This document shows positions 16,101 through 26,432 of a stretch of DNA of 30,184 nucleotides, one piece after another. The notes under the pieces are model-generated. The model saw nothing but the letters and a program-made list of their open reading frames with translations, searched no databases and was not told the DNA's origin. This DNA comes from Syntrophaceae bacterium UBA2188. GTDB taxonomy: Bacteria > Desulfobacterota > BSN033 > UBA1163. How positions within the stretch are numbered: the first letter of the stretch is position 1; every line of letters starts with the position of its first letter. Location of the stretch: contig DCVM01000088.1 of NCBI GenBank assembly GCA_002327985.1, positions 1-30,184 on the forward strand, in the 5' to 3' direction. Position numbers and translations under genes: made by a program.

Positions 16101-17339
16101 TCATTTTTCTTCAGCAACGGTTGGTTTATCCAGTTCAAAGGCATCATGGAGAGCCCGGACCGCCAGCTCTGTATATTTGGAGTCAATGATGCAAGAGATT
16201 TTGATCTCTGAAGTGGAGATCATTTGAATGTTGATCCCCTCTTTGGCTAAGGCGGAAAACATCTGGGTGGCGACATTCGAATGACTCCTCATCCCGACTC
16301 CCACAATAGATACCTTGGCAATATCTTCATTGGATTTGACTTCTTTTGTACCAAGCTCTTTCGAGGTTTCCCTGACAATCTGGAGGGCCTTATTAAAATC
16401 GGATTTAGGAACAGTGAAGGCCACATCGGCGCAGCCTTTCTCCGTACTGGAGGTCTGGATGATCATATCCACCACAATGTTGGCATCGGCAACAGGCTTA
16501 AAAAGTTTTGCAGCCACCCCCGGAGTATCAGGAAGACGCATGACCTCGATCTTCGCCTCATTCTTATTGTAGGTAACGCCGGAAACCACAACCTTTTCCA
16601 TCTCTTCATCCTCCTTGCACACAATGGTTCCAAGATTGTCATTAAAAGATGATCTCACATGAATTGGGACATCGTATTTTTTGGCAAACTCCACAGAACG
16701 GATCTGTAGCACCTTCGACCCAAGGCTGGCCATTTCCAGCATTTCATCATAGGAGATTTTGGAGAGCTTTCTTGCCTTAGAACAGAGGTTGGGATCTGTG
16801 GTATAAACTCCGTCTACATCCGTATAGATTTCGCAAGAGTCCGCCTTCAAAGCGGCAGCAATGGCAACGGCTGTGGTATCAGATCCTCCTCGACCGAGAG
16901 TGGTGATATTGTCCAATTCATCTATACCTTGAAATCCGGCCACCACCACAATTCGGCCACTCCTTAAATCATGGAGCATTTTCTCCGACTCAATCCCCGT
17001 GATTCGTGCTTTGCCAAAAGCGCTGTCCGTGCCAATTTTAATCTGAAATCCCAAATAGGATTTTGCCTCCGCCCCCATGTCCTTGAGAGCCATGGCCAGC
17101 AGCGCAACAGAAACCTGCTCTCCAGTGGAGACCAACACATCCATTTCTCTCTCGTCAGGGCTGGGAGTGACCTGATGGGCTAAACGGATGAGTTTATCCG
17201 TCTCTCCAGCCATTGCAGAGACGACCACCACCACCTCATGGTCTTGGTTTTTAGTGTGGATGACTCTTCTGGCAACATTTTTGATCCGATCTACATCCCC
17301 AACAGAGGTACCTCCATATTTTTGAACGATCAATGCCAT
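16101..17339 (-). CDS. lysC: Aspartate kinase
   Basis: A 412-residue enzyme that phosphorylates aspartate, the entry step to lysine, threonine and methionine. The kinase domain begins with LIVQKYGGTSVG and contains the GRGGSDTTAVA motif. Two C-terminal ACT domains (about 265-405) are the site of feedback control by end-product amino acids. The ATG at 17339 is preceded by an excellent AAAGGAGGGG, so I prefer it to an in-frame ATG 33 bases upstream. The gene starts 13 bases after the tsaE stop and belongs to the long minus-strand run from ftsH. Confidence 0.95.
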   Translation of the reverse strand: MALIVQKYGGTSVGDVDRIKNVARRVIHTKNQDHEVVVVVSAMAGETDKLIRLAHQVTPSPDEREMDVLVSTGEQVSVALLAMALKDMGAEAKSYLGFQIKIGTDSAFGKARITGIESEKMLHDLRSGRIVVVAGFQGIDELDNITTLGRGGSDTTAVAIAAALKADSCEIYTDVDGVYTTDPNLCSKARKLSKISYDEMLEMASLGSKVLQIRSVEFAKKYDVPIHVRSSFNDNLGTIVCKEDEEMEKVVVSGVTYNKNEAKIEVMRLPDTPGVAAKLFKPVADANIVVDMIIQTSSTEKGCADVAFTVPKSDFNKALQIVRETSKELGTKEVKSNEDIAKVSIVGVGMRSHSNVATQMFSALAKEGINIQMISTSEIKISCIIDSKYTELAVRALHDAFELDKPTVAEEK

Positions 17340-17352
17340 CCAAACCCCTCCT

Positions 17353-17919
17353 TTAAAATAGTTCGGAGTCATGACTTGGGTGTTCGGAGTTTTTGATCCT
17401 AACTTTATTTCGTTTTTTGTTCCGAGTTCCGAACTCCGAACTTTGAATTTGGTGTACCAAATTCAGATAGCGCTTTCCTTTTCCGGTAATTTCCAGGGAG
17501 CGTGACTTCTTCCCCTTGTAAGCGATGTGGATTAAAAGCATTTCTTTTGGGAGGAGGGTGGGAATCTTATCGGCCCACTCAATAGCGGTGATCCCCCCCC
17601 CTTGGAAATAGTCCTCCAGACCTAATTCTTCAGCTTCCTTTTCCCTTTCCAACCGAAAGAGATCGATATGATAAAAGGAAATTTTACCAGGATATTCGTT
17701 GATCAAAGTAAAGGAAGGGCTGGCAATATAGTTCGCATTCCGAATTCCCACTCCCGAAGCCAATCCCTTGATCAGGTGGGTCTTCCCTGCCCCCAATTCA
17801 CCCACCAACGCCACCACATCTCCTGGCCGAAGCCAGCTTCCAATGCTTATTCCGATTCGAATTGTTTCGGAGGTCGTTTGGGTCTGAATGACTACTTTAT
17901 GCTTTAAACTTAAAGTCAT
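17353..17919 (-). CDS. tsaE: tRNA threonylcarbamoyladenosine biosynthesis ATPase TsaE
   Basis: A 188-residue P-loop ATPase that works with TsaB, TsaC and TsaD in making t6A37 on tRNAs reading ANN codons. Walker A is GELGAGKTHL, followed by the family motifs SPSFTLINEY, HIDLFRL and AIEWADK. The ATG at 17919 overlaps the end of the DUF151 gene by 23 bases. A longer upstream open frame would run through that gene out of frame and is not convincing. The protein is about 30-40 residues longer than usual because its tail (SSEFGTRNKKRNK onward) is encoded by a repeat-like segment full of GTTCGGAGT/ACTCCGAAC words. Confidence 0.92.
   Translation of the reverse strand: MTLSLKHKVVIQTQTTSETIRIGISIGSWLRPGDVVALVGELGAGKTHLIKGLASGVGIRNANYIASPSFTLINEYPGKISFYHIDLFRLEREKEAEELGLEDYFQGGGITAIEWADKIPTLLPKEMLLIHIAYKGKKSRSLEITGKGKRYLNLVHQIQSSEFGTRNKKRNKVRIKNSEHPSHDSELF
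17361..17441. repeat. GTTCGGAGT repeats in the 3' end of tsaE
   Basis: GTTCGGAGT occurs at 17361-17369 and 17382-17390, and its inverse ACTCCGAAC at 17433-17441. GAGTTC-C-GAACTC (17424-17436) adds a further palindrome. The segment encodes the extra C-terminal residues of TsaE. Confidence 0.65.
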
Positions 17920-18370
17920 CTGGGTTGAGACTTTCCAACCATTCCTTGAGCTGGTCTCCTTCTTTTTCCATATCGATGGTTCGGGCTTTGTCGATGACTT
18001 GCTCAGATACAAAAATTGGAGCGTCCACGGCCAGAGCGATAGCCATGGCATCGCTGGGACGGGAGTCGATGACAATCTCTTCCCCCCTCCGGTTGAGGTA
18101 GATCAAGGCATAGTAAGTATTTTCCTTGAGATCGTTCACTACGATTTTCACAACCTGAGATCGAAGGTTCCTCAAAATGCTATGGATCAAATCATGGGTG
18201 GATGGTCGATGGGAGCCTATTTTCTTCAGCTTCATGGCGATGGCATTGGCCTCAAAAGGACCGATCCAGATGGGAAGCCCTGTTTTATTCGATATGTCCA
18301 TCAGGAGAACGACAAATCCATTTGAAGTGGAGTCAAAAGTTAAAAACTTTACTTTCATCTCGACATACAT
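17897..18370 (-). CDS. DUF151 bifunctional nuclease domain protein
   Basis: A 157-residue cytoplasmic protein of the DUF151 (BFN) family. Characteristic elements are LPIWIGPFEANAIA, RPSTHDLIHSIL and the highly conserved SRPSDAMAIAL, followed by the VDAPIFVSEQV region. Homologues studied elsewhere have DNase/RNase activity or support stress resistance; the exact role here is unknown. A clear AAAGGAGAG ribosome site precedes the ATG. Its stop overlaps the tsaE start, implying coupled translation. The 173 bases between it and the NAD(P)HX repair gene show no feature I can support. Confidence 0.92.
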   Translation of the reverse strand: MYVEMKVKFLTFDSTSNGFVVLLMDISNKTGLPIWIGPFEANAIAMKLKKIGSHRPSTHDLIHSILRNLRSQVVKIVVNDLKENTYYALIYLNRRGEEIVIDSRPSDAMAIALAVDAPIFVSEQVIDKARTIDMEKEGDQLKEWLESLNPDDFKFKA

Positions 18371-18543
18371 TCAGTCTCTCCTTTCAGCATTCCATCTCGG
18401 AAGACGTATTTCTTTAACAGAATAAACGGATTCTTAAGTCGGTCCAAACCGCATCGCGTTCCTTCAGTTCTTTCCTCCCCCTGCAGGTCACCACCCATCA
18501 CCACGCTTCATTAGGTCTATCTTAAATGAAGAAGAAGGCAAAA

Positions 18544-20097
18544 TCAAATCCTTCCCTTGAGCAGGGAGGGGATTTTTTCAATGAGGTCGGTTGCGATTAA
18601 AGACTTCTCTCCCATTTCCTGAGCCCCTTGATCCCCCGCTTTTCCATGAAGATAGACGGCGATTTGGAGAGAAGGAAGAATGTCAAATCCCTGGCAAACC
18701 AATCCACCGATCATTCCAGTGAGCACATCTCCTGTTCCTCCAGAAGCCATTCCTGGATTGCCTGTAGGATTGATAAAGACCTCTCCCTTGGGAGTGGTGA
18801 TCAGGGTGGGATGCCCTTTGAGGATGAGATAAGCATGTTGGGACTGAGAGAAATATTTGCTTCGTCCAATCCTGTCTTCCAGGACTTCTTTAACCGTAGA
18901 TCGAATTAGTCTTGCCATCTCCCCTGGATGGGGGGTGAGAATGAGCGAGCGGTTTGTAGTAGGGAGGGTTTTAGGTTGTGTTGCCAGAGCCGTCAACCCA
19001 TCGGCGTCTAAGATGACCGGGAGGTCTAAGGTCTTGATCAGTTTGAGGACGAGTGACTGGGTTTCTTTAAAGGTTCCCAGACCAGGACCGATGATTACGG
19101 CTTTTTTGTTTTCGCAAAGACGGAGAATGGCACTCAAGGCACGGAGGCTAAGAGTTTGTTTGGGGGTTTCTGGAAGAGGTTCGGTCATCACCTCTGTCAA
19201 TTTCATCTCCATAATAGGATTAAGGCTCTTCGGGATGGCCAGGGTGACCAGTCCTGCTCCCATTCTGATTGCAGCCTGACAAGCCATGGCTGCCGCACCG
19301 GTCTTACCCACTGATCCCGCAATGACCAGGAGGTGTCCATAATCTCCTTTATGAGTATCTGGATGACGTGGGACGGCCAACACTCTTTGAATCTCTTCAT
19401 TTTGCAGAAGAGAGACAGGAATTTTTTCCTCCTCCACCAATTTCTTGGGGATGCCGATATCAATAACCTTTACCTTTCCTACGTAATCGAGTCCAGGCGG
19501 AATGAGATGTCCTATTTTAGGCAAGCCAAAGGTAATGGTGAGAGAGGCCCGAATGGCTGTCCCCAGAGGTTTTCCTGTGTCGGCATCTAACCCAGAGGGA
19601 ATGTCAATGGCGACCATGGGTCTTTGAATCGTATTGAGATGATCAATCACTTCTCTGTAATAACCTCTGACCTCCGCATCGAGTCCCGTACCAAAAATTC
19701 CATCCACCAGGATATCAAACTTTTCCAAATCTTTTTTCACTTTGATGTAATCTTTTGAAGAAGGTACAGAGATGACCTCCCCTTTCATGCGGTAGAAGAT
19801 ATTAAAATTCGTTTCTGCATCTCCTCGCAAACTCTTCGGATCAGTGAGGAGATAGACCCTTACGGAAACTCCTTGATTCAGAAGATACCGGGCGATCACC
19901 AACCCATCTCCCCCATTGTTTCCTTTTCCAGCAATGATCGCTATCTTTTTCTTGTGGAGGTCAGAGAAGGTATGGGAAATGACTTCTGCCGCACCCCTTC
20001 CTGCGTTTTCCATGAGCACAATTCCGGGAATTCGGTAGGTCTCGATGGCCTTTCGATCCAGTTCCTGCATCTCTTCAGCGGTTGCTACTTTCATCAT
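18544..20097 (-). CDS. nnr: Bifunctional NAD(P)H-hydrate epimerase / ADP-dependent dehydratase
   Basis: A 517-residue fusion that repairs damaged (hydrated) NADH and NADPH. The N-terminal YjeF_N epimerase half (to about 215) contains GKGNNGGDGLVIAR and VDGIFGTGL. The C-terminal ribokinase-like dehydratase half contains VIAGSVGKTGAAAM, LDADGLTAL, LTPHPGEMARL and the catalytic GNPGMASGGTGDVL. The length is normal for the fused enzyme. GAGGAAGGAA precedes two adjacent ATG codons; the first overlaps the end of acpS by 23 bases, so the genes are translationally coupled. Confidence 0.95.
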   Translation of the reverse strand: MMKVATAEEMQELDRKAIETYRIPGIVLMENAGRGAAEVISHTFSDLHKKKIAIIAGKGNNGGDGLVIARYLLNQGVSVRVYLLTDPKSLRGDAETNFNIFYRMKGEVISVPSSKDYIKVKKDLEKFDILVDGIFGTGLDAEVRGYYREVIDHLNTIQRPMVAIDIPSGLDADTGKPLGTAIRASLTITFGLPKIGHLIPPGLDYVGKVKVIDIGIPKKLVEEEKIPVSLLQNEEIQRVLAVPRHPDTHKGDYGHLLVIAGSVGKTGAAAMACQAAIRMGAGLVTLAIPKSLNPIMEMKLTEVMTEPLPETPKQTLSLRALSAILRLCENKKAVIIGPGLGTFKETQSLVLKLIKTLDLPVILDADGLTALATQPKTLPTTNRSLILTPHPGEMARLIRSTVKEVLEDRIGRSKYFSQSQHAYLILKGHPTLITTPKGEVFINPTGNPGMASGGTGDVLTGMIGGLVCQGFDILPSLQIAVYLHGKAGDQGAQEMGEKSLIATDLIEKIPSLLKGRI

Positions 20098-20476
20098 TTC
20101 CTTCCTCTAAGAGAACATGGGCCACGGCGAAGGGTTGGTCGTGGGAAAGGGTGAGAAAGGCATTTTGGATTCGGAGGGTTTGACATACCTCCTTCGCCTT
20201 CCGATAGAAGGAGAATGTAGGTTTTCCCAAAGAGTCATTCTCCACTTCAATATCCGTCCACTGAATACCGTTTCGAAGTCCCCATCCAATGGCTTTGAGG
20301 AAAGCCTCTTTCGCCGCAAAACGGATGGCAAAACATTCGGAGGGGCGGGTCCGCTGCCGACACCAGACGATCTCTTTCTTTGTAAAGACCCGACCTAGAA
20401 AAAGGTCCCCCCAGCGAGTCATTAGACGCTCGATCCGGCCAATGTTCACCATATCAATTCCTGTACCGATAATCAT
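20075..20476 (-). CDS. acpS: Holo-[acyl-carrier-protein] synthase
   Basis: A roughly 133-residue phosphopantetheinyl transferase that activates acyl carrier protein for fatty acid synthesis. Conserved motifs are IIGTGIDMVNIGRIE near the start and RFAAKEAFLKAIGWG in the middle; the Asp of GTGID and the Glu of KEA are the Mg2+ ligands in this family. I chose the ATG at 20476 by homology. Two in-frame ATGs upstream (20488 and 20512) lie in GGGTTC-type repeated sequence and have no better ribosome site, so the start is not secure. The gene overlaps nnr downstream and follows pdxJ after about 120 bases. Confidence 0.93.
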   Translation of the reverse strand: MIIGTGIDMVNIGRIERLMTRWGDLFLGRVFTKKEIVWCRQRTRPSECFAIRFAAKEAFLKAIGWGLRNGIQWTDIEVENDSLGKPTFSFYRKAKEVCQTLRIQNAFLTLSHDQPFAVAHVLLEEGNDESSNR

Positions 20477-20550
20477 TTTCCAATCCATGGGTTCAAGGAT
20501 TCGAGGGTTCATGGGTTCCAGTCCAATGGTTTTTAGATTTTTAACTTGAC

Positions 20551-20597
20551 CCCTAAAACCCTGGTCCCCTAGAACCCTGGTCCCCTAGAACCCTTTC
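20551..20597. repeat. 16-bp tandem repeat, three units, between pdxJ and acpS
   Basis: Units begin at 20551, 20567 and 20583 with consensus CCCTAGAACCCTGGTC; the first has one change and the third is truncated and overlaps the pdxJ stop. Related GGGTTC words continue to about 20518, reaching towards the acpS start. Confidence 0.75.
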
Positions 20598-21318
20598 AAT
20601 TTGTTTGTTTGATGAGGGCGATCATCTCTCGAACCGCACGATCCAAGCCCACCAAGACGGCCCGGGCAATAATGCTATGCCCGATATTGAGTTCTTCGAT
20701 TTCTTTGATTTCTGCAATCCTCCAGACATTGACATAATTGAGACCATGTCCCGCGGCAATCCTGAGATTGTAGTGAGACGCTGCTGCGACCGCATCGAGA
20801 ATCTTTTTTAATTCTTCATCTTCCTGTATAGGAGTTTTGGCATCGCAATAGCGACCCGTATGAATTTCAATGGTCTCAGCGCCGACTTCTTCAGAAGCTT
20901 TGATCTGATCTTTTTTAGGATCCACAAAGAGGCTGACGGGTATTCCCCCTTTGTGAAGCCGTTGGATGGTTTTTTTTATTAATGGGAAAAATTTAATGAC
21001 ATCCAGACCCCCTTCTGTGGTCAATTCTTCCCTTTTTTCTGGAACAAGGGTGACCACATTTGGTTTGGTGGCCAGAGCAACTCGGACCATCTCCTCGGTG
21101 GCTGCCATCTCGAGATTCAAACGGGTCTGAATGACCTCTTTGAGGATTCGGAGGTCTCGATCCTGCATGTGGCGCCGATCTTCCCTCAGATGGCATACAA
21201 TGCCATCCGCTCCTGCCAATTCAACGATCCCTGCCGCTGTCACAGGATCTGGATACATGACTCCCCGTGCCTGCCTGATTGTTGCGACATGATCGATGTT
21301 AACCCCTAATCTCGCCAT
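20596..21318 (-). CDS. pdxJ: Pyridoxine 5'-phosphate synthase
   Basis: A 240-residue TIM-barrel enzyme that closes the pyridoxine ring from 1-deoxyxylulose 5-phosphate and aminoacetone 3-phosphate in vitamin B6 synthesis. Diagnostic segments are LGVNIDHVATIRQARG at the N-terminus, GADGIVCHLREDRRH, ETIEIHTGRYC and AAGHGLNYVNV. The ATG at 21318 is preceded by AAAGGAAG and matches the usual N-terminus; an in-frame ATG 42 bases upstream is less likely. pdxJ directly before acpS is a common bacterial order. The 141 bases to folP contain no gene. Confidence 0.95.
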   Translation of the reverse strand: MARLGVNIDHVATIRQARGVMYPDPVTAAGIVELAGADGIVCHLREDRRHMQDRDLRILKEVIQTRLNLEMAATEEMVRVALATKPNVVTLVPEKREELTTEGGLDVIKFFPLIKKTIQRLHKGGIPVSLFVDPKKDQIKASEEVGAETIEIHTGRYCDAKTPIQEDEELKKILDAVAAASHYNLRIAAGHGLNYVNVWRIAEIKEIEELNIGHSIIARAVLVGLDRAVREMIALIKQTN

Positions 21319-21459
21319 GGTTTCTTCCTTTAACTTAAGTCCAGACCGTTCTTTATTCAACCATTCCTTGTCCCCAGGTCATCTGGGGTGGGGGTGTTTA
21401 CTGGCTTATCACATTTTCTTGAAACAAGGTCAAGTTTATCCATCTTTTGACTTCTCATT

Positions 21460-22662
21460 TCAAGTCCCTGCCAGACGAATGGCATCTGCCACGGCAATGG
21501 CCTTTTTTGCCTGGAGTACATCGTGAGTACGGATGATATGGGCCCCGTTGAAGACACCGATAGCAATACTTGAGAGTGTCCCTTCCAAACGGTCTGCCAC
21601 CTCGGTATCCAAAATTCTTCCGATGAAAGTCTTACGTGATGTCCCTAACAGGATTGGTTTTCCAAGTACTCGAAATTCATATAGGTATTTTATGATGAGG
21701 AGGTTGTCCTCAAGGGTTTTGCCAAAACCGATTCCAGGGTCAATAATAATCTGCCGGGGGTCTATTCCAGCAGATTCTGCCCTTTTTATGGACTCCCTTA
21801 AGTATTGAAGTATTTCAGAAAAAAGGGAATCATAATGGACGTCCTTCTGCATTGTCTCAGGAGTTCCACGGATATGCATGAGAACAATGGGGACATCTTC
21901 TTTGACAGCAACTTGTGCAAGATTGGGATCAAAATGCAAGCCACTGATATCATTAATCATTTGAGCTCCTGCCCCAATGGCTTTCTGTGCAATGGTCGAT
22001 TTATAGGTATCTATGGAAATAGGGATATCCACTTCCTTGGCGAGAGATTCGATGACTGGGATGACACGGCGAAGCTCCTCTTCTAATTCAAGGAGCTTGG
22101 AGCCTGGTCTTGTTGACTCCCCTCCGATATCTATTATATCTGCTCCCTCCTCAACCATCCTCAATCCATGAGCAATTGCCTTTTCTTTATCGAAGAAGAG
22201 ACCTCCATCTGAAAAGGAGTCTGGGGTCACATTGAGAACTCCCATCAAGAGGGTTTGTTTTCCCAAAGGCAATGTTCGTCTTCGGCATCGTATGGAGTGA
22301 TGGGTTTTAGAAATATTTTTAATGGTTTTTTTTATGGATTGTCCAAGAGGGTGAAGGTTTGGGTATTGCTCTAATTTGAGGATCAGTTTTTCAAAATTTT
22401 TTTGAGTCCCCATGAGAAGGGCATCTGTCTCGTTGGCGCTACAATCCAATCCCCTTCGATCGACCGCCACATCTCCCCCCGATGATAGCAATTCTTGTTT
22501 GAGAAGATTGGCTGTGCGAGGGTCAATCCCTTCTATCTTGAGGTTGAAGTGGAGGGTCTTCCCTTCCATCAGTTTGATGCCGGTGGAGTCCACTCCCACC
22601 TTCTTCATCTGTTGGATGGCTTCGTTGACATGACTGATTTGAAGGCATCGAATCAGGTTCAT
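21460..22662 (-). CDS. folP: Dihydropteroate synthase
   Basis: A 400-residue enzyme that joins the pterin diphosphate with p-aminobenzoate in folate synthesis. The catalytic TIM barrel (from about 130) has MGVLNVTPDSFSDGG, DIGGESTRPG, INDISG, DPGIGFGK and LLGTSRKTFIG. About 120 additional N-terminal residues form a separate domain, as in the long DHPS type seen in anaerobic bacteria and some archaea; its role is unknown. The gene starts 5 bases after the ftsH stop, so both are likely on one transcript. Confidence 0.94.
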   Translation of the reverse strand: MNLIRCLQISHVNEAIQQMKKVGVDSTGIKLMEGKTLHFNLKIEGIDPRTANLLKQELLSSGGDVAVDRRGLDCSANETDALLMGTQKNFEKLILKLEQYPNLHPLGQSIKKTIKNISKTHHSIRCRRRTLPLGKQTLLMGVLNVTPDSFSDGGLFFDKEKAIAHGLRMVEEGADIIDIGGESTRPGSKLLELEEELRRVIPVIESLAKEVDIPISIDTYKSTIAQKAIGAGAQMINDISGLHFDPNLAQVAVKEDVPIVLMHIRGTPETMQKDVHYDSLFSEILQYLRESIKRAESAGIDPRQIIIDPGIGFGKTLEDNLLIIKYLYEFRVLGKPILLGTSRKTFIGRILDTEVADRLEGTLSSIAIGVFNGAHIIRTHDVLQAKKAIAVADAIRLAGT

Positions 22663-22667
22663 CTCGA

Positions 22668-24461
<1,794 letters not shown>

Positions 24462-24723
24462 AAATTCTCCTCCAATATTAAATTTGGACAAAGACTAACA
24501 TAATCTCATTTTCATTTCAATATCATATATTCATTCAAGGGTTTATAAAAACGAGGGATATAGTCTTGCAATGATATCTTAAGTACTTGAATTAATTAAT
24601 AAAATTCATTTTATGCGTCGCTATAGAAGATTGCTGGCCTTACTTACTTGGCTCCATAAGGTTGGGAGGAGTCTCTTTTTTCTTGAAAAAAGGCTAAGAA
24701 AACAGTAAATTCCAAGAGAATAA

Positions 24724-24739
24724 TGGAACATTTATTCCA
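24724..24739. promoter_or_regulatory. Candidate operator upstream of the Crp-family gene
   Basis: TGGAA (24724-24728) and TTCCA (24735-24739) form an inverted repeat with a 6-base gap, the size of a Crp/Fnr dimer site. A third half-site TTCCA lies at 24710-24714. It is 27 bases before the regulator start and between the divergent crp-like and ftsH genes, so autoregulation is plausible but not shown. Confidence 0.4.
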
Positions 24740-24765
24740 CGACAGGCTTAGGAAAGGTGCTCTAT

Positions 24766-25455
24766 ATGTCCATCGATATTTTAAAACGGTGTCCCCTTTT
24801 TGCCGGGCTGAAAGAAGAAGAACTAAAAAAGATTAGGGCCATAGCCTCCCTGAAGCAGGTTGGGAAAAAAGAGGTCCTTTTTTCAGATGGGGAGGAGGCG
24901 AAAGGGTTTTATGTTGTCCTTTCTGGGAAGGTTAAGCTTTATAAAATCTCACCGGAGGGCAAGGAACAGATCCTTCACGTGGTGTCTTCGCCAGACGCCT
25001 TTGCAGAAGCCGCCCTTTTTCTCGAAGGAAGTTATCCGGCCTTTGCCGAAGCATTGATCGATAGTCAACTTTTCTTTTTTCCTAAAAGAGACTTCATCCA
25101 GTTGATTGAGAAAAATCCCCAACTTAGCATCAACATGATCGTCTCGCTTTCCCACTTTTTAAGAAGATTCGCATCTCTAATCGAAGAACTTTCTCTCAAA
25201 GAAGTCTCATCAAGAATTGCTAAACACTTGATCGATCTCTCTCTGAAATCAGCGAAAGAGGGGAAGAGTCCCAAAGAGGTGGAATTGGATTTGAGTAAGA
25301 CTCAGTTAGCCTCAAAACTGGGTACGATCAGTGAGACCTTTTCGAGAACTTTGGCAAAAATGAAGGTCAAGGGGATTATTGATGTAGAAAAAAATAAGAT
25401 CTTTATTTTAAATCGGGAGGCTTTAGAAGAGCTCGCTTCAGGTTTGAAAATATAA
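24766..25455 (+). CDS. Crp/Fnr-family transcriptional regulator
   Basis: A 229-residue regulator with an N-terminal cyclic-nucleotide-binding-like sensor domain (LFAGLKEEELKKI, then GFYVVLSGKVKLYKISPEGKEQIL) and a C-terminal winged helix (LASKLGTISETFSRTLAKMKVKGII). The N-terminal cysteines of Fnr are absent, so it is not a 4Fe-4S oxygen sensor; the pattern fits the broader DNR-like branch, some members of which bind heme and sense NO. The ATG at 24766 has GGAAAGG 8 bases upstream; a GTG at 24757 is less likely. Downstream genes for hemerythrin and flavodiiron proteins make O2/NO stress a sensible signal, which is inference. Confidence 0.9.
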   Translation: MSIDILKRCPLFAGLKEEELKKIRAIASLKQVGKKEVLFSDGEEAKGFYVVLSGKVKLYKISPEGKEQILHVVSSPDAFAEAALFLEGSYPAFAEALIDSQLFFFPKRDFIQLIEKNPQLSINMIVSLSHFLRRFASLIEELSLKEVSSRIAKHLIDLSLKSAKEGKSPKEVELDLSKTQLASKLGTISETFSRTLAKMKVKGIIDVEKNKIFILNREALEELASGLKI

Positions 25456-25870
25456 TCCCATGACATGAAAAGGGAGGTGGTGATTTTAAAAATAATAAAA
25501 TATTATCAAATCTTGCAACAATAATTTTTTCACTTTCATTTTGAAACTGGATTTGGAAAAGTTAAGAAATTTGCAAAATTTTATCAATGTTCTTTATCTA
25601 TAAGTGTCACTTTAGAGGTAACCCTTGAGGGTCCAAGAATTGCCCTCCTTCCCAACGCTTTCTTCCTGTAGTCTTCAGAAGCGTAAGAACTTCATCCATG
25701 CAATATTTCAGATGGAAAGCCAAGTCCCCACAGAAGAAGCTCGTCACTTGAATTATCATTGACAAAAAGCAGTTGAATGGATAGGATTCTTACAAATAAC
25801 AAATTGCAGTAGAATAATTGTTAGGCCACGAAATAGCACGCCAACAGAGAATCGAAAAGGAAAAGTAAAT
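25456..25870. other. Intergenic stretch between the Crp-like and hemerythrin genes
   Basis: The first 150 bases are AT-rich and lack structure I can name. A 50-codon minus-strand frame (25607-25759, containing FCGDLAFHLKYCMDEV) has coding-like composition but no ribosome site. It may be a gene remnant and I do not call it a gene. The right end holds the promoter at 25759. Confidence 0.5.
25759..25787 (+). promoter_or_regulatory. Sigma-70-type promoter for hemerythrin-flavodiiron genes
   Basis: TTGACA (25759-25764), a 17-base spacer and TAGGAT (25782-25787). The -35 box is perfect and the -10 matches TATAAT at 4 of 6 positions. The start codon of the hemerythrin gene is about 83 bases downstream. 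Confidence 0.6.
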
Positions 25871-26422
25871 ATGAAAGCGACTCAACAGTTGAAAGACGAG
25901 CATGAAGGTGTCAAGATCATGCTCAGCATTATAGAACAGGTATGCCGACAATTGGAGGCAGTTGGAAGCCTGAATGAAGGGCACTTTGAGGGTATCCTTG
26001 AGTTTTTGAAAGTCTTTGTGGACAAATGCCATCATGGAAAAGAGGAAGACCTGTTGTTTCCTGCATTGATAGCTGTAGGAGTACCCAAAGAAGGTCCTAT
26101 CGCAGTCATGCTCCATGAACATGAAATTGGTAGAAATTATGTCAAGGCTATAAGCGAAGCCTATGCCATATATATGGCAGGAGACAAATTTTCATCTAAG
26201 GACATAATGCAAAATGCCTACGGTTATATTTCATTGCTGAAGGATCACATTGAAAAGGAGAATAACGTCTTATTTGTGATGGCAGACAGCCATCTATCAG
26301 ATAAGATACAGGATGAATTATTTGAAGGGTTTGAGAAAATCGAAGAGGAACGCATTGGAGTCGGTAAGCATGACGAATTTCATCGTTTGCTGGAGAAACT
26401 GAGCGGAATATATTTAAACTGA
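25871..26422 (+). CDS. Hemerythrin domain protein
   Basis: A 183-residue soluble four-helix protein of the HHE/hemerythrin family. Candidate di-iron ligands appear in order: His11 (KDEHEGV), His54/55 with Glu58/59 (HHGKEEDLLF), His82/84 (LHEHEIGR), and His126 with Glu130 (HIEKENNVLF). Family members bind O2 or support iron-sulfur repair and NO defence. An AAAAGGAAAAG ribosome site precedes the ATG. The flavodiiron gene begins 10 bases after its stop, so both are probably made from the promoter at 25759 and could jointly handle O2 or NO. Confidence 0.92.
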   Translation: MKATQQLKDEHEGVKIMLSIIEQVCRQLEAVGSLNEGHFEGILEFLKVFVDKCHHGKEEDLLFPALIAVGVPKEGPIAVMLHEHEIGRNYVKAISEAYAIYMAGDKFSSKDIMQNAYGYISLLKDHIEKENNVLFVMADSHLSDKIQDELFEGFEKIEEERIGVGKHDEFHRLLEKLSGIYLN

Positions 26423-26432
26423 ATAGGAGGAT

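Noticed and set aside
17920..18075. In-frame upstream extension of tsaE
   Set aside because: It lies wholly inside the DUF151 gene in another frame and has no TsaE-like residues.
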